From Epiperipatus broadwayi (Eukaryota > Onychophora > Udeonychophora > Euonychophora > Peripatidae): a DNA stretch of 64,000 bases. Location: the NCBI GenBank assembly GCA_028023455.1, contig JAQFVV010007280.1:51238-115237 (forward strand). Reading direction: 5' to 3'. Positions within the stretch are counted from its first letter, which is position 1; every line of letters starts with the position of its first letter. Below are positions 25,006 to 36,942 of the stretch, piece by piece. The notes beneath the pieces were generated by a model. That model was not told the DNA's origin and searched no databases. It worked only from the letters and a program-made list of their open reading frames with translations. The translations under genes were made by a program, and so were the position numbers.

Positions 25006-25578
25006 AAAAGTAAATTATTTAGATTAAAAAATTAAGAGATTAGTAAACTATTAATTAATATTAAAGAAAAAAAATGTTTTTAATAATTATATATTAATTA
25101 TTCTGTAAAATATATTTATTTAGATATCTTATTCATTATTTAAATAGTTTCTTGACTCACGCTTAATTAATTGTACGTAAAGATAGACTATTGCAATTTA
25201 TACTCAATCTTTCTTAAATTTTGCTAGACTTATTGTTTAAGAATCAGACAGAGGTAAATTTAGGAAAATACTTTAAAGATTAAAATATTTGACATTATCT
25301 AAACAAAGTCCAATAATTAAATAAAAACAAGATATTTAAATCTCCCCCTCTCTAATTCCAATTTGTTTTTGTTTTTTTTTATTTGCGATTTTAAATTTGC
25401 CTATTTAAAATCGGTTCTTTCAAAAAAATATCATTTAGCCATTAACACAATTATAATGGTTTATATATAACTTTTAAAAATTAAAAGTAAGATGAGTGTT
25501 GAAGGAACACTTATATATATAGTGCGAATATTTGATTTAGAAACAACCTGCAGTTTTGTTGTTTTTTTAAAATAAAAT
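25006..25578. other. Intron sequence, nothing recognised
   Basis: A+T-rich DNA between the PLE and the mini-SINE; no feature found. Confidence 0.4.
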
Positions 25579-25716
25579 TTAATGTTCGTCAAGCGTTGTT
25601 AGCCGAGAGGTCATCGCAGCCGCCTTGCAAGCAAGTAGTTGGTTGCAGACGGTTGTGGGTTCGCGTCCCGGCCGATGCTATGACATATGGGGAAAAAATA
25701 AATAAATTAATGTTCG
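25579..25716 (+). repeat. tRNA-derived mini-SINE with TSD (class II tRNA-like body)
   Basis: A 118-bp insert (25589-25706) is flanked by the direct repeat TTAATGTTCG (25579-25588 and 25707-25716). The tRNA-like core 25593-25678 has acceptor halves GCGTTG/CGATGC, an A box TTAGCCGAGAGGTCATCGC, a long variable region and a B box GGTTCGCGTCC. This resembles Leu/Ser-type class II tRNAs. GTCA before and TGAC after the core extend the acceptor pairing. The 3' side ends in an A-rich tail. The TSD and tail show retroposition. Confidence 0.75.
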
Positions 25717-27237
25717 AAGTTGAAAGTTAAAACTTCATTTCTTTTCTTTTGATAAATATATATGTATACTGATACGATAGTTTAATTCTTTAATACTTTT
25801 AACACAATGTGATATATTATCATCGTAGGCTATCGTATCAACAATTCTATATATCTGTTAAGACCTAAGGGCAGATCTCTAATTAAGCAGGGATTAATTT
25901 CTTTATAAAATTTATTACATATCGTAACTGCGTAGGCCTAGATTTAGGCTATAGAATAGATATCCGCATATGATAAACTTATGGCCTGATCATTTACGTT
26001 TTACAGTTTAAATTTTAGTCCAAATATTTATTATTTTATATAAATATAGAATTACTGGGTTGACTAATTTCATGTTTATTTGATTGCGTTTTTTCAGCAG
26101 GCATATATCCCTGCTTCGGAATATAGAATAACTGGGTCCCTTTTTTGAATAATAACTGGGTCCCTTTTTTGAATATGATCCATGCAAATGCGAGAATATT
26201 CCTTTCTATTTCAGACCCAGTGGATCTTCGTTTTTGTATCACCAATTGGGCAGTAGATCATTCCTGCCTGTTAGTGAAATTTATTAATTATTATAGGAAG
26301 ACGCTTATTCCTTCCTACCAGTTATCCATTTATTTGAGTGGCACTACTGTATGGAGAGTTTTCCCTGTTTTAATATTTCTTAGAGACTTGGATATGAACT
26401 CGCGGGGACGAGCATATTCCACTCAAATTGTCATTGGATTTATTTATTACTTTAGCAACTCAGTACTGCCTTCCTTATCCCTTGTGCATATTAAAGCTTG
26501 ATATTGCATCTTTTATTGGTCATGATCATGAGTTATGCATTTATTTATTTAACTATATTTTCTAGAGTTAAAGTAAACTTACCTTATTTTAATTATTATC
26601 ATATACTTGCTTGAGGGATATCTGCCCCAAAGATCAAATGTGTTTATTATCAGAGGTCCCTTATTCAGTTATCTGTTATACTTTGAAACTTTCACCTATG
26701 TAATCATTAATTTATGTAATTTCCACTATCTTATAAATTTAGCAATCTAATTAAGCAGTAATCATTTCTTTTGTTTATTTGTTTGTAATTTTTAATACTA
26801 ATAAAGTGTTTGTATTATATATATATTGCATCGGATGTCTAGTTTTGCCACAGGGAAGTCATATAGTTGTAATCTAATTTTAAGTCTCTATCTCTTCCTG
26901 ATCACTGAGCCTAAAAAAATGAAGTAGTATGTAGGTTGGAGTGAGTTGTGGTGTTTTAAGTCACCGTGGTGGTGATTTATGCTGTTGTCAGCTCATCCTG
27001 ACCATTGCAGTACATACACTGGCATTCAAATCCAAGCTAGAAAAAGCCTACAATTATTTTCAAAAGTTCCCATCAAGCTTAAGATTTTTCTTTCACAGCT
27101 GACCTAGATAATTATCATCAAACATTGATTAGTAAAAGGATATAAGTGTAATACAAAACAAGTTGATATATATATCAATTATATTTTGATACCCTTATCA
27201 TATATATATATACAAAGGTTATTGTCTTATTACTTAC
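25717..27237. other. Intron sequence with a 24-bp tandem duplication
   Basis: A 24-bp unit (AATAACTGGGTCCC...) is duplicated at 26127-26174. A fragment ACTGTATGGAGAGTTTTCCC at 26345-26364 matches the MITE terminus family. Bases 26930-27040 hold a weak B-box-like ATTCAAATCC. Otherwise unassigned. Confidence 0.45.
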
Positions 27238-27312
27238 CTCAAAAGTGACACCAAAGTCATTTTCAACTGAACCTTCGTATTGTAAAAGTTCTCTAAGGCC
27301 TCTTGTAACATC
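27238..27312 (-). CDS. HECTD2: HECTD2-like exon D, HECT N-lobe
   Basis: This 75-bp exon is exactly 25 codons, phase 0 at both ends. It has acceptor tttttaag and donor gtaagtaa. The product is DVTRGLRELLQYEGSVEN followed by DFGVTFE, which matches the (D/E)L..GL..LL.YEG.VEE.F..TF segment of HECT N-lobes. It follows a 16.5-kb intron, the largest seen here, which carries the two LTR retroelement relics and the solitary promoter block. Confidence 0.92.
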
Positions 27313-27482
27313 CTTAAAAATAAAATACATAATAAATTTAGTGAAACTTTAAAAAAAAAAATCAATATTTTTTAAAATAAATAAACATCGATTAAAAAAT
27401 ATTTTTTCATAATATTATCTCTCCAGTATAAGTAAATAATCATTCATCTTAATTTTTGATAATAAATTGATACTTGTCAATG

Positions 27483-27632
27483 TTATTAAAGGAAAAATTG
27501 TAAAAAAGTAAAATATTACTTACTGAAATCTACATGTTCTAATTCACTTAAAGAAGTTTATTAAAGGAAAAATTGTAAAAAAGTAAAATATTACTTACTG
27601 AAATCTACATGTTCTAATTCACTTAAAGAAGT
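27483..27632. repeat. Perfect 75-bp tandem duplication
   Basis: Two adjacent copies (27483-27557 and 27558-27632) starting TTATTAAAGGAAAAATTG look identical throughout. Lack of divergence points to a recent local duplication or an assembly artefact. Confidence 0.85.
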
Positions 27633-27959
27633 TAATTTTATAGTTTGTAATAACTTATTTATTTAATTATTTAATATAATTGGCGAAGTTATGTATTATT
27701 TGGTATAACACCAAAACCAATATTTGCATCTAGAGAATAAAAAAAATACATTTTCTTTTTCTATTAACTGAACCATAACAGTAATGATATGTGATGGGAT
27801 GCACTGTGACTTCTCCTTATACAGAGTCAGGAATCTCTCAGCCACTATGCCCAGAGAAACCTGTTAGCCACTTTACCTTTCCTTTCCATTCCCCACCTAA
27901 GTTTTCCCACATTCTTCTCTATCCTATGCCATCTCATTTTCACAACATAATCTTTGTCA

Positions 27960-28440
27960 ACTCCATAATCTTCCTCCTTATTTTTTCCCAAACCCAGCAT
28001 AAAAACCAATAACCCACTTTCTATATAATCACTTTGTTTATATTTATTCTTTCACAACTTCATTATTTGTATTCTTTATGATTTCAGGCATTTACATTCA
28101 ATTAATAGATGTTTAATATTTTCTATGCTTTCCTTACACAACTTGCAGACTAAACCACTCACATTTTTTCATTTATGTGTATATTCTTTTGTTGCTAAAG
28201 ATCCTGTTCGAGCCTTAACCAGTAAACTACTTTCCTCACTATTATCTTAAATTAACTTGCACTAAATATTCCGTTTACTTCTGTATATATTTAAACTTTT
28301 TACACTCCATACTAGTTCTCCATTTCTCCAACTCCCTATTCTTTATTAAGGCATCTATTCTTCTATCCCATTCCTTACCACTATAACACACAACAATTCT
28401 CCTAACACAATCAGCCTACCATTTGTATAAGTATAATAGC
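27960..28440 (-). pseudogene. LINE ORF 3' end with CCHC knuckle (second type)
   Basis: The minus strand reads EESSLLVKARTGSLATKEYT, then HK-stop-KNVSGLVCKLC and KESIENIKHLLIECKCL at about 28100-28230. C-x2-C...H-x4-C with IEH/IKHLL(I)EC is the common zinc knuckle closing many LINE ORFs. Two stops are visible, and the RT domain is absent. The wording differs from the fragment at 15280-16130, so it is another LINE lineage. Confidence 0.65.
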
Positions 28441-28620
28441 AAATTCTTCATACAGTAGTGCAAGCCTTCATAATCAAATGGATGCAAGAAGGTTTGGTAC
28501 ATAAAATCCCTATCTAGGGTCTAATCATCCAATATCTCCACATTGACTAATCTGGAGATATTGGATGATTAGGGACTAATTGGGCTCTTTGGGTAGGACA
28601 CTAAGAATGATGTAATAAAA
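28441..28620. repeat. Degenerate foldback MITE
   Basis: Inverted halves CATCCAATATCTCCA and TGGAGATATTGGATGA flank a short centre. The outer left part (CATACAGTAGTGCAAGCCTT, then AATGGATGC and CATAAAATCCC) matches the longer foldbacks at 45653 and 52156 with many changes. This is an old copy of that family. Confidence 0.6.
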
Positions 28621-29399
28621 TAATTAACCAATTATCATGCCTACTTTCAATGGGATAGCTCTTTATTACACATTAAATTTAGACACAATTTAGGTTAGTT
28701 CATCTATGCTTATCTCCCTTTTTGGATTCCACATATGCCTCACAATTCTAACTCAGGTAGAATATTGCACATACTCTCTTCAGTGATGAATATACATTAG
28801 ATATATATAATCATATATTTACATGAGTTGTAAATCAATTACAAGATTCATTTTATTATATCACTATATTATTATATACTAAGAAAAACTGTGTTGATGT
28901 GTATATATGATAATCAATTGATGATTAGAAAAGAAATGATTCTAGTAAACCATTGACCATTTGATGATGATTAAATCAACAAAATTTATTTACAAACAAG
29001 ATAAAACAACAACAATAATAAATAAAAAATATTTGAAATTAGACAAACTTTTTAATAACAAAAATATTTATATATAAGTAAAAGTATCAATTATTTATCC
29101 CTATCATATAAATATATCCATTTATAAATCTTTTCCCATTATAGGTATATATGAATAGATAATTATTATGGGCAAAATAAAAATGTAATAAATAATAACA
29201 CAAAAAAATTCATTAATCCAATATTGCATTATGAACCAATTAACTATTTAATATATATTTATGTAGATTCCTAGTTTATTCCCAGTAATAGCAATTTCCT
29301 ATTCTTGGGAGACACTCTTTTCTATATATATTAGTAAAATAGAAAATGTCCATTCAATCAAGGGTGTTGTTACTCATCCAAACTGAATAAATAACTATT
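28621..29399. other. Intron sequence, nothing recognised
   Basis: A+T-rich; a few short direct and inverted matches, nothing supportable. Confidence 0.4.
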
Positions 29400-31390
29400 G
29401 ACAAATTTTAGTAAAAACAATATAAACAATGTAAGTTCTGTCATGTGTCAAATATGTACACATATATATTATATTGGTAAGGATATGTGATAATAATCAT
29501 ACCTAATGTCATGTCACTAAGTAGGAAGGATTACCTACATTTCATTAAAAAATTTTTTTAACTAATAGCCCTTTCCCCCCGCATTTTTTAGATACAATGG
29601 ACTTTCCCATATTATAAAATTTTGATTTCCAAATATGGTGAGGAATAAAGCTAATAATAAAATATATGTATAAAACAAATTCTACCAACATATACATAAA
29701 GAATATATATTGTACCATTTATTTATATATGGTACAAATATATATTTGGAATTGTGTAATATTTAAAAAAAAAAAACTTCAAAGAGAGTAAAATGCAAAG
29801 ATCGCTTAAAAGAAGATATTTAATTTTTTTTTTAAGTAGTATAATTTTTTTTTAGAAAAAAAAAAAACATACAATGAAAGCTAATTTTTGTTTTTCTTAT
29901 TTATCTAGGTAATTTACTCAAGATTATAGAATAATAAAACAAAGGACAAGGAAAATATGTGCAGGACATTTCAAAAATGATCTGGACTATAAAAGGAGTG
30001 GATAAGTTGGAAAGGGGCTTTTTTCACCTGTGTATTGGGCAGTTTCACACGTGCAGCATTTAACTTTGAATTAAGAGTAAAATGTTGTCACTTATCTAAA
30101 TTGAACCTATTCATCATGTGTGAGTACAACCAAATTGTTCACAGACACTTCTCGGAAAAAGTCACCTAAATCTTTGTTTAACCTTGTCTCAATCAGGATC
30201 AGAGATATGGAAGAAATGAACCCATAAAAAACTACTGTGGACTATCCATCAAAAAGAATCAGACTACTAAGGAGATCAATCACCCACATAAGCATGGGAA
30301 GCTTACCTGTAAATTAATGACCATAACTTCTCTCTAGATAAAAGATTTGCGAACTGAATTTTAAATAATAAACTGTTACTGTGGACAAAAAGATGACATT
30401 AGTTATCTATTACTTCAAAGTGTGAAATTTGAATTCAAATGATTAAAATAATTATCTGAGTATGCGTGTATTTCTTTCCAATATTATAATTTTATTATTA
30501 TAGGTGTTTAAATGCTAAATGTGTTGTAATAAATCTTTCCTACTAATATAAAAAATTTTCATTGTACGTGTCTAATTTTTTTAGTTAGTGACATTGTTAA
30601 TTTTGAGTGTTAGCTTTTTATTATTTAGTTTTAGAGTAGTGTATAAATTACCTTGCCAATATTCTTATTTCTTAATTAAGTCCAGGAAAAATATTTTTTT
30701 TAAATAAATTGTCAGGAAATCTTAATCCCATTCTTGTAATTATTACTTTATAAGTTACAATGTGCTTGAGGGAGAATCAGTGAGTCTAATGACTTTGGCA
30801 CCCTCTTTTATAAATTAAAAACTGATTCTGCCAGCAATTGAAATCGTAATAATCCTTAGGTCAAGTTAATCAGGAAATATGGCTATGTTTTTTTAGAAAT
30901 ATGAAATATTTTTCTCCTTCATAGCTTGATTAACATATGCATTCTAGTGTATAATTGAAGGTCTATTAAAACATGAAGAACATTACAATATAATTTTCTT
31001 TTTATCACACAACACATTGATGTTTGTTTATGATGATTGATGTGAAGCATTGAATTAGGCAACTGCAATTTTCTAATATGTACCATCTGTTTATATGTAT
31101 CAGTTAAAATGTTATGGTAGTTTAGATGATCCTCAGGAAGAATCCTCAATAAAGTATTTCCTATTGTTATTCTTCTTTCGATGTCAATGAGTACATTTAG
31201 ACATGACATCTAAAATTCTTGAACAGGTATCACACATTTGAAAAATAAACATTGTGCATTTTCTGGTAAAGACTGATAAAACACTTAGCCCTACAACATT
31301 ATTAAATTAGTAGACAAACATTTTTTTATAATAAATAAAATTTTATATAGTTATTTAGATATTTGTTATTAATTTCTTTTTTTATACAAG
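29400..31390. repeat. Dispersed repeat, long copy
   Basis: The two ends of this segment (29400-29715 and about 31000-31390) match, inverted, the continuous segment 42490-43225. Landmarks include GTCATGTGTCAAATAT, the CCCCCC-GCATTTTTTAGAT block, AGCTAATAATAAAATAT, TATACATAAAGAATAT, CACACAACACATT and AGCCCTACAAC. About 1.27 kb in the middle (29716-30990) is present only here. A minus frame at 30919-31209 spans the shared end but matches nothing known. Either this is the longer parental form or the middle is an insertion. Confidence 0.65.
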
Positions 31391-31639
31391 CAGAATTATT
31401 CATTGTTAAATATGTATATATATTGAACCTGATTGAAATCCAGTTCAATGGTGTTGTTATTAAACAAAAAAAAAGAAATTTATTAAGCTTTTAATTTTAA
31501 TTAAACGTAGAGTTTAAATTTGCAATATTATTTAAAAAGAATGTGTGTATCCAAGTATACACGTGTTTATATGTAAAACAGATTTTTTAAAAATATTTAT
31601 CGATTTATTTTAAAATAGTTTTCATATACCGCCTGTTTT

Positions 31640-33560
31640 TAAATCCATTTGATTTAAAAACAAGCTGGCTAGCTAATTGCATTCCTGTTGCTTTTGTTTT
31701 AATTATTGTAAACAATTTTGATAGCGGAGATTTGATTTTTATGTTGTTGTTTTCATTTCAATAAACCCTGGGTGGAATTCTTAGATAGATTGAGTGGGAG
31801 ATTAATATTTGCCCTGCCTCAGGCATAGAAATTGGACAACAAGTAAAGTGTTTTGTGGGAAATGGAGCATCGTATAAATAGCCCCGAAAATTTGGAGTGT
31901 CAGTTAATTCATTGTTCGTTGATAGACAAGCTGTTTATCAAGTGAGAATTTATATCAGCGCAGACATTTAATTTCTTAAAGGACATCAGCTGTGATTAAA
32001 TACTTTTGCCTACAACAAAATGAAAAATTCTATACTTGTTATCACCACCCGAATGGCTTGCTAACTCCACAAAGGACGGATCCCTGACTTCCAAGTTTGC
32101 TCCAGTAATGCCTTGAACACCTAAAAGAAGCCGGAACCTCTCTACATCTACCCTGCTGCCTAAAGAACCTGGCACACTCTACGTGAACATTGCTTTTACC
32201 GAAAGGTAACTATTTTCGTTTTTATTCTTCCCAGGGTAAATTAATTCTCATTAAATCTCCGCTCAATCTAATCATAAATATGTATTCTTAAATCAATATA
32301 GCCTCATATTTAATATTTGCTCTAATTTCCAATATTTTGTAGTGTGTCTTGGAATCTTAGTTTTAAGATTCCAATTTGCTTTCAGTTTTGTTTATTGGAG
32401 AGTGACGAATGAGTTTTATATTTTATGCCTCGCTTTTGTAAATGCTTTAGCAGTCTTGTATATATTTTTTTATGCTTACCTGTAATTATTTAGTATTCAA
32501 TAATTAATTTTATACTCTATGTTTGCCCTCTTGCTAAACCTCCAAAAATCTTTTGGCTGATGACTTTATTGTCTAATTTTCCGCAGGTGGAGATTTCGTT
32601 TCTAATATCTCTAAAAGTGGAAATTAGAATTGTGTTTTTCTTTGTAATTTTATAAGTCATCAGCAGGAAAATAAATTTTATCCTTTCTTAAATTACAGGT
32701 GAGCAATACTTTCGTTCTGCTAGAGTATTTAAACTTTTGATAATTCGTACTCATGTGCACTCTCCGATAGATTTCTTTTTGTAGTTATTATGTGTGCTTT
32801 AAATTTATCAGAGCGTGTACTCAGAATTTGTTTGTAAGTTTATTTTCTTTTCTTTATTTTCTGGGGCAGACGTAACTGTTTTTCTAATCATTTACTTGTC
32901 TCTTATTGGGACCATTAATTATTAATTTTAAAGTAATTTTCGCCAATCGTTTGGCTGGGATTCACCAGGTTTAATTGTTTCTTCATTTCAATGATATTTT
33001 TCAATTGTTCTTGAGGTGGATCAATCACCGTTATTTTAAATGTAGTAATTGGTGCAGTTCATACCGATATAAGGACATTCGAGATCTGACCATGCTTAGA
33101 TCTCGGAAAGCTCATCGGCACTGGGTTCTTTGATCTATTTCGGGGGCATATGGTTTAAATATCTGAAAGTGAAAACCAATGTTTAGGTGAATCCTCTGCT
33201 GAATGAAATTTGCTTCCTCCCTTTTAAATTTGTTTATTAGAAGATCAGTCAGTCTGTCATAGCTTTGCCTTTAGTATGTCTGGTACACGCCTGAGTTAAC
33301 CCCCATCTATGGTGTCATAAACTTATATTTAATAATTTATTTTCTCATAATAAAATTTATGAAATGTGTTTAAACTTAATTTGGTTGACGTTTGTCTTTG
33401 TGCTTTTGTCTCAATTGTCTAAACAATTTAAGATCTCTTGTTTCTCCCTGGGTCTAGTCAGTGCAAACCATCATCACCATCTATTCTGATCACAGTAAAC
33501 AAATTTTCCAGACATGTAGTGGTCTGGTGGCGCCCTCTGTTTCAGAATAGAGTGAGTATC
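31640..33560 (+). other. Complex block with promoter, possible solo LTR
   Basis: About 1.9 kb of visibly higher-complexity sequence than the A+T-rich flanks. It contains a strong core promoter (31873-31905), a GAAAG|GTAACT donor-like site near 32205, an AATAAAATTTATGA polyadenylation-like stretch near 33350, and an end with TGGTGGCGCCCTCTG near 33525-33540. The latter resembles the GATGGCGCCCTGTAGTGC block at the ends of the LTR-like units at 58312-63985. No protein is evident. A solo LTR of a different family is the best guess; no terminal duplication was found. Confidence 0.35.
31873..31905 (+). promoter_or_regulatory. TATA box and initiator
   Basis: TATAAATA at 31873-31880 is followed, 29 bases from first T to the A of the initiator, by GTCAGTT at 31899-31905, a TCAGTT-type initiator. 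The spacing is ideal for an RNA polymerase II core promoter. It points away from the HECTD2-like reading direction, so it probably belongs to a transposon. Confidence 0.5.
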
Positions 33561-33853
33561 CGGTATAATATATAATCTATTTATATTCTATTCAGTTGCT
33601 TGATTTGTATTCAAAGAATAGTGTAGTCCTTTTTATATCAAGTGTATATTTATATCATCAAGACAATTTCTTACAAATGCTTAAGTTTATCATGAAGGCT
33701 TTTGATTTAAATATTAATAATCATTTCTGATGATATACTTTGTAATCATTCAATAACTATTTAAAATATTCAGATAAATTATATATTTTCCTCAAGATTT
33801 GAGCATTCAAATTTTTGATGTTGTCTTCTACAACTTATATATATATATATATA

Positions 33854-33888
<35 letters not shown>

Positions 33889-34097
33889 TCTATATAGTAG
33901 CAAAAAGAAATGAACTGATTTTATTCTTATGTTGTCCTCAGCCTCTGTTGCTTATTATTAAAATGCTTTATTTCTTTTTTCATGACTCTATATATATACT
34001 TACTGTTGTGTGCATTATTTTAATGATAATCAAAAGAAAATCACTTAGTAGAATTTTTAAAGTTGTAAATATTCTTATTAAGCGTGATGTCAGCACA
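33561..34097. repeat. Intron sequence with TA/TTA microsatellite
   Basis: A (TA)n tract passes into (TTA)n at about 33836-33887. The remainder is unassigned A+T-rich DNA. Confidence 0.6.
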
Positions 34098-34348
34098 TAA
34101 TACTTATATAAGGCTATAACCTCAGTACATACACCTTGAGTGCTTAATTTAAGCAAGAGACCTCTCCAAATCTTAGCACAAGATGCTTTAGATTTGCCTA
34201 TATAATTAAAAAAAATAGGTTGAGAGATAAGAGGGTCCCTCTTATCTTTATAAAGTCAAATCTTGTGTTAAGATTTGGAGAGGTCTCTCTTGCTAAAATT
34301 AAGCACCCAAGGTGCATGTATTGAGGTTATAGGCTTATATAAGTATTA
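34098..34348. repeat. MITE with ~88-bp terminal inverted repeats
   Basis: The arms begin TAATACTTATATAAG and are inverted copies, including TAACCTCA, GAGTGCTTAATTT/AAATTAAGCAC and GAGACCTCTCCAAATCTTA. The centre is about 60 bp and AT-rich. TA at both outer edges fits a TA target-site duplication, as used by Tc1/mariner-type transposases. No coding capacity. Confidence 0.8.
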
Positions 34349-35584
34349 GTAGAATTTTGTTTTTCTTGTTTTGTATTTGGAGATCTATTGATGGGTTTGA
34401 CATTGGGCATTACCATGCTTACTTAGTCAAAGTCTGATCAAAATAATGTAAAACATATTTATTAATTTATTATTAATATAGATATATTATTATGATTACT
34501 ATTGTTATTTTCTTTTAATTGGGATTTTGTATCTTTTTAATAGACATTCAAATTTGTTTGATTTTGATTCTTTTTTAATATAATTAATATTGTATCTGTA
34601 TGTATATATGTGTGTATAGTTAGTTTCTAGTTGACAATATAGGTTAGTTTAGTTATCAACTAGAGTTATATTAAAATAAGTTGGATTTGGTTATAGGAGT
34701 GACAAAGTTAGATTGTTAGCTATTCTTACAATTCCCCTATCCTTACAGGATTAAAATTTTAACACTTGTTTAGAGTACATGTTTTAACTTTAGCACAGTA
34801 ATATTGATGTTTTAAGATGGGCTATGATGCTTATTCAATCTAATCTTGATTCTTTTTTGATTATATCAACATTACTTTTCAATTTCTTCCTTGGTACCTG
34901 GTATTTTAATTAAATGAGATTTATGAGTATATATATATATATATATAATATGAAGATTTTCATGGGTTGCATATATAAGATATTTTGCAGGTTCAATTTT
35001 GCAGGTTCAAAAAAGGCCAGATTGTATCAATAAGCAAGATGATACATGCAAATATTCTCCTATTTGGAAAGATTTTTTAAAAAAAAACATTCTTAACATT
35101 TTTGCTATTGGTGGAACTTTAATGTTTTTTTCAAATCAGTGATTGTAGCGCCCCTACAATCATCTTTCTATCTTTTATCACCCAGTAGATGACTTGTTGG
35201 ATCAAGTCGAAACATCAATATATTAATATTTAAATATGTCTTATATATATGATTCTATGGTATGAAATCAACTGGTAATGTGTCTCTATAGTAGAAAGCA
35301 CATAATCAACTTGTTAGCCTTTTACCTTGCTCCTTTGTGAGGCTTATTAGATTTTAAAAAGGACTAGTATGGAACAACTCCTAGATCTTGGTTGGCTCTA
35401 AAACATCCCAGTAATTATTTTTATAATTACCTGGGTTTACTCTCATCATATGTTGACTGACCCTATATTTTTTTCTTTGCTAATTGTGATTGATACTTCT
35501 GCTTATATATATATATATACTTTTTAAATATATTTACTTAGTAATCACTCTATTTCACCAAAATAAGGTTTTAAATTTTGGGCA
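34349..35584. other. Intron sequence; short hairpin and TA tract
   Basis: An 8-bp hairpin GATTGTAG-cgccc-CTACAATC at 35141-35161 and a TA tract at 34929-34946. The hairpin region may be the decayed end of the Gypsy element that follows, but no LTR pair could be shown. Confidence 0.4.
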
Positions 35585-36190
35585 TTATATGTCCCTATCA
35601 CCTTTTTGTTCTATCCAAAATGCATTTGGAGTGGACTGTTTCATAACAGTGAATGGTCCTTCATACTGGTTGTAAAACTTTTGGTATTTCCCCTCTACTG
35701 GTTTTCTTGTATGAAGAATTTTAATAAATACTTTGTCTCCTACATGGAACTGGTGGTTCTTTCCTTTTTTGTATTTATTCCTTTTATCAGTTTTATTCAC
35801 TAGTTGTATGTATGCTTGCATTATGTCTTTTTCTGAATCATTTGCAGCATATTTAATTGGAGGTTTATATTTGTTAAATAACATGACTTGCAATTTGTTT
35901 AGCTAGTCTATTCTGTTTTTTGATTTGATGGCATTAAGTAATAGTTTATGTCATGTATAAGCTTATGTACAGATATCCTTAACATGTTTGCTTTGAACAT
36001 TTTCTTTAAAAATATTCAAATTTGGAATTATTTTTTTGATTCAGTTCACATGTCCTGAGTTATAATCATTGAAGTCTATTCATCCATTTGAGTTTTAAAT
36101 GTTAGCATTTCCATACCTAATGAATGAAAGAGGACATTCATAGATATTGCACAATTTATAGAATTGTGAACTTTTCTGCCTCTTGGTCTG
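35585..36190 (-). pseudogene. Gypsy integrase C-terminal region
   Basis: The open frame 35893-35585 contains NHQFHVGDKVFIKILHTRKP, then KFYNQYEGPFTVMKQSTPNA and FWIEQKG. The VGDKV.IK...KL..K...YEGPF.V......N.F.IE pattern is the small domain at the integrase C-terminus in Ty3/Gypsy elements. Upstream (35894-36190) broken frames give NSNG, HKLLLNAIKSKN and LNKLQVMLFNKY, which fit the end of the integrase core but hold several stops. Confidence 0.72.
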
Positions 36191-36197
36191 CAGTGTG

Positions 36198-36527
36198 TTA
36201 CCTACTATAATGCTCCAGAAACTCTATACTCTGGTCATCCTTTTGTTTATGGTGATACTTTAAATACCATATCTTACACTTAAGATGATCAAGTCTATTG
36301 ACTTCATCTATATCTTCAGAATTTATCCTTTTATTGAGACAACTTCCTTTTATGCTAGCCATTATAATTAATAATGTCTTAATCTGATGGTTGTCATTCA
36401 ATTCATCAATGTCATGTTTGAAAAATATCTTAATTTTGCTCTGATGATAAATATGAATCTGCTGGAATGACTTTAAATATATATCCTCTTCATTTACCAT
36501 CATGGCTTCTTTCAGATATTTTCCCAT
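36198..36527 (-). pseudogene. Unassigned ORF inside the Gypsy relic
   Basis: A 109-codon minus frame (MGKYLKEAMMVNEEDIYLKS ... DQSIEFLEHYSR) lies between the gag-like and integrase pieces. I do not recognise a domain. Its position suggests remnant pol, but protein similarity is too weak to say. Confidence 0.3.
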
Positions 36528-36942
36528 AATATCTCTAGAATATGGAGACCTTTCATTTCTTATGGGTTCATCATTTTGACTTATGGTTAGTCTGACTACT
36601 CTGTAAGCTAAATTTCACTGAACATCCAGGAATATCATTTGAATATGCTACTCTCACCTCCTGAGATTCACAAGCCAATTTGAGCTCTTTATTATCCACA
36701 TGCAGGTTTATTGAGTGGTTTAAATTCTCTTCTTGATCTTGTGGATTGAATTGGATTTCTATACATGCTGTTGATAGTTGGTCTATTCTTTTGTGGGTTT
36801 ATTGTAACTCTTTTTGGATCTTGTCCCATAACATCCCTTGGTTCTCACATATTTCATTTTCAAAAACTTGTTGAGTTTTGTATATTTCATTGAATTTGAT
36901 ATTTAATTGCTCAATGGTGCTATTTTTGAATTCATCTAGCCA

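Noticed and set aside
26145-26501. 118-codon plus-strand ORF
   Set aside because: It spans a 24-bp tandem repeat and a MITE terminus fragment and has no domain; a chance frame.
27791-28012. 73-codon plus-strand ORF
   Set aside because: It is antisense to the LINE 3' region whose minus strand shows a zinc-knuckle tail; a shadow frame.
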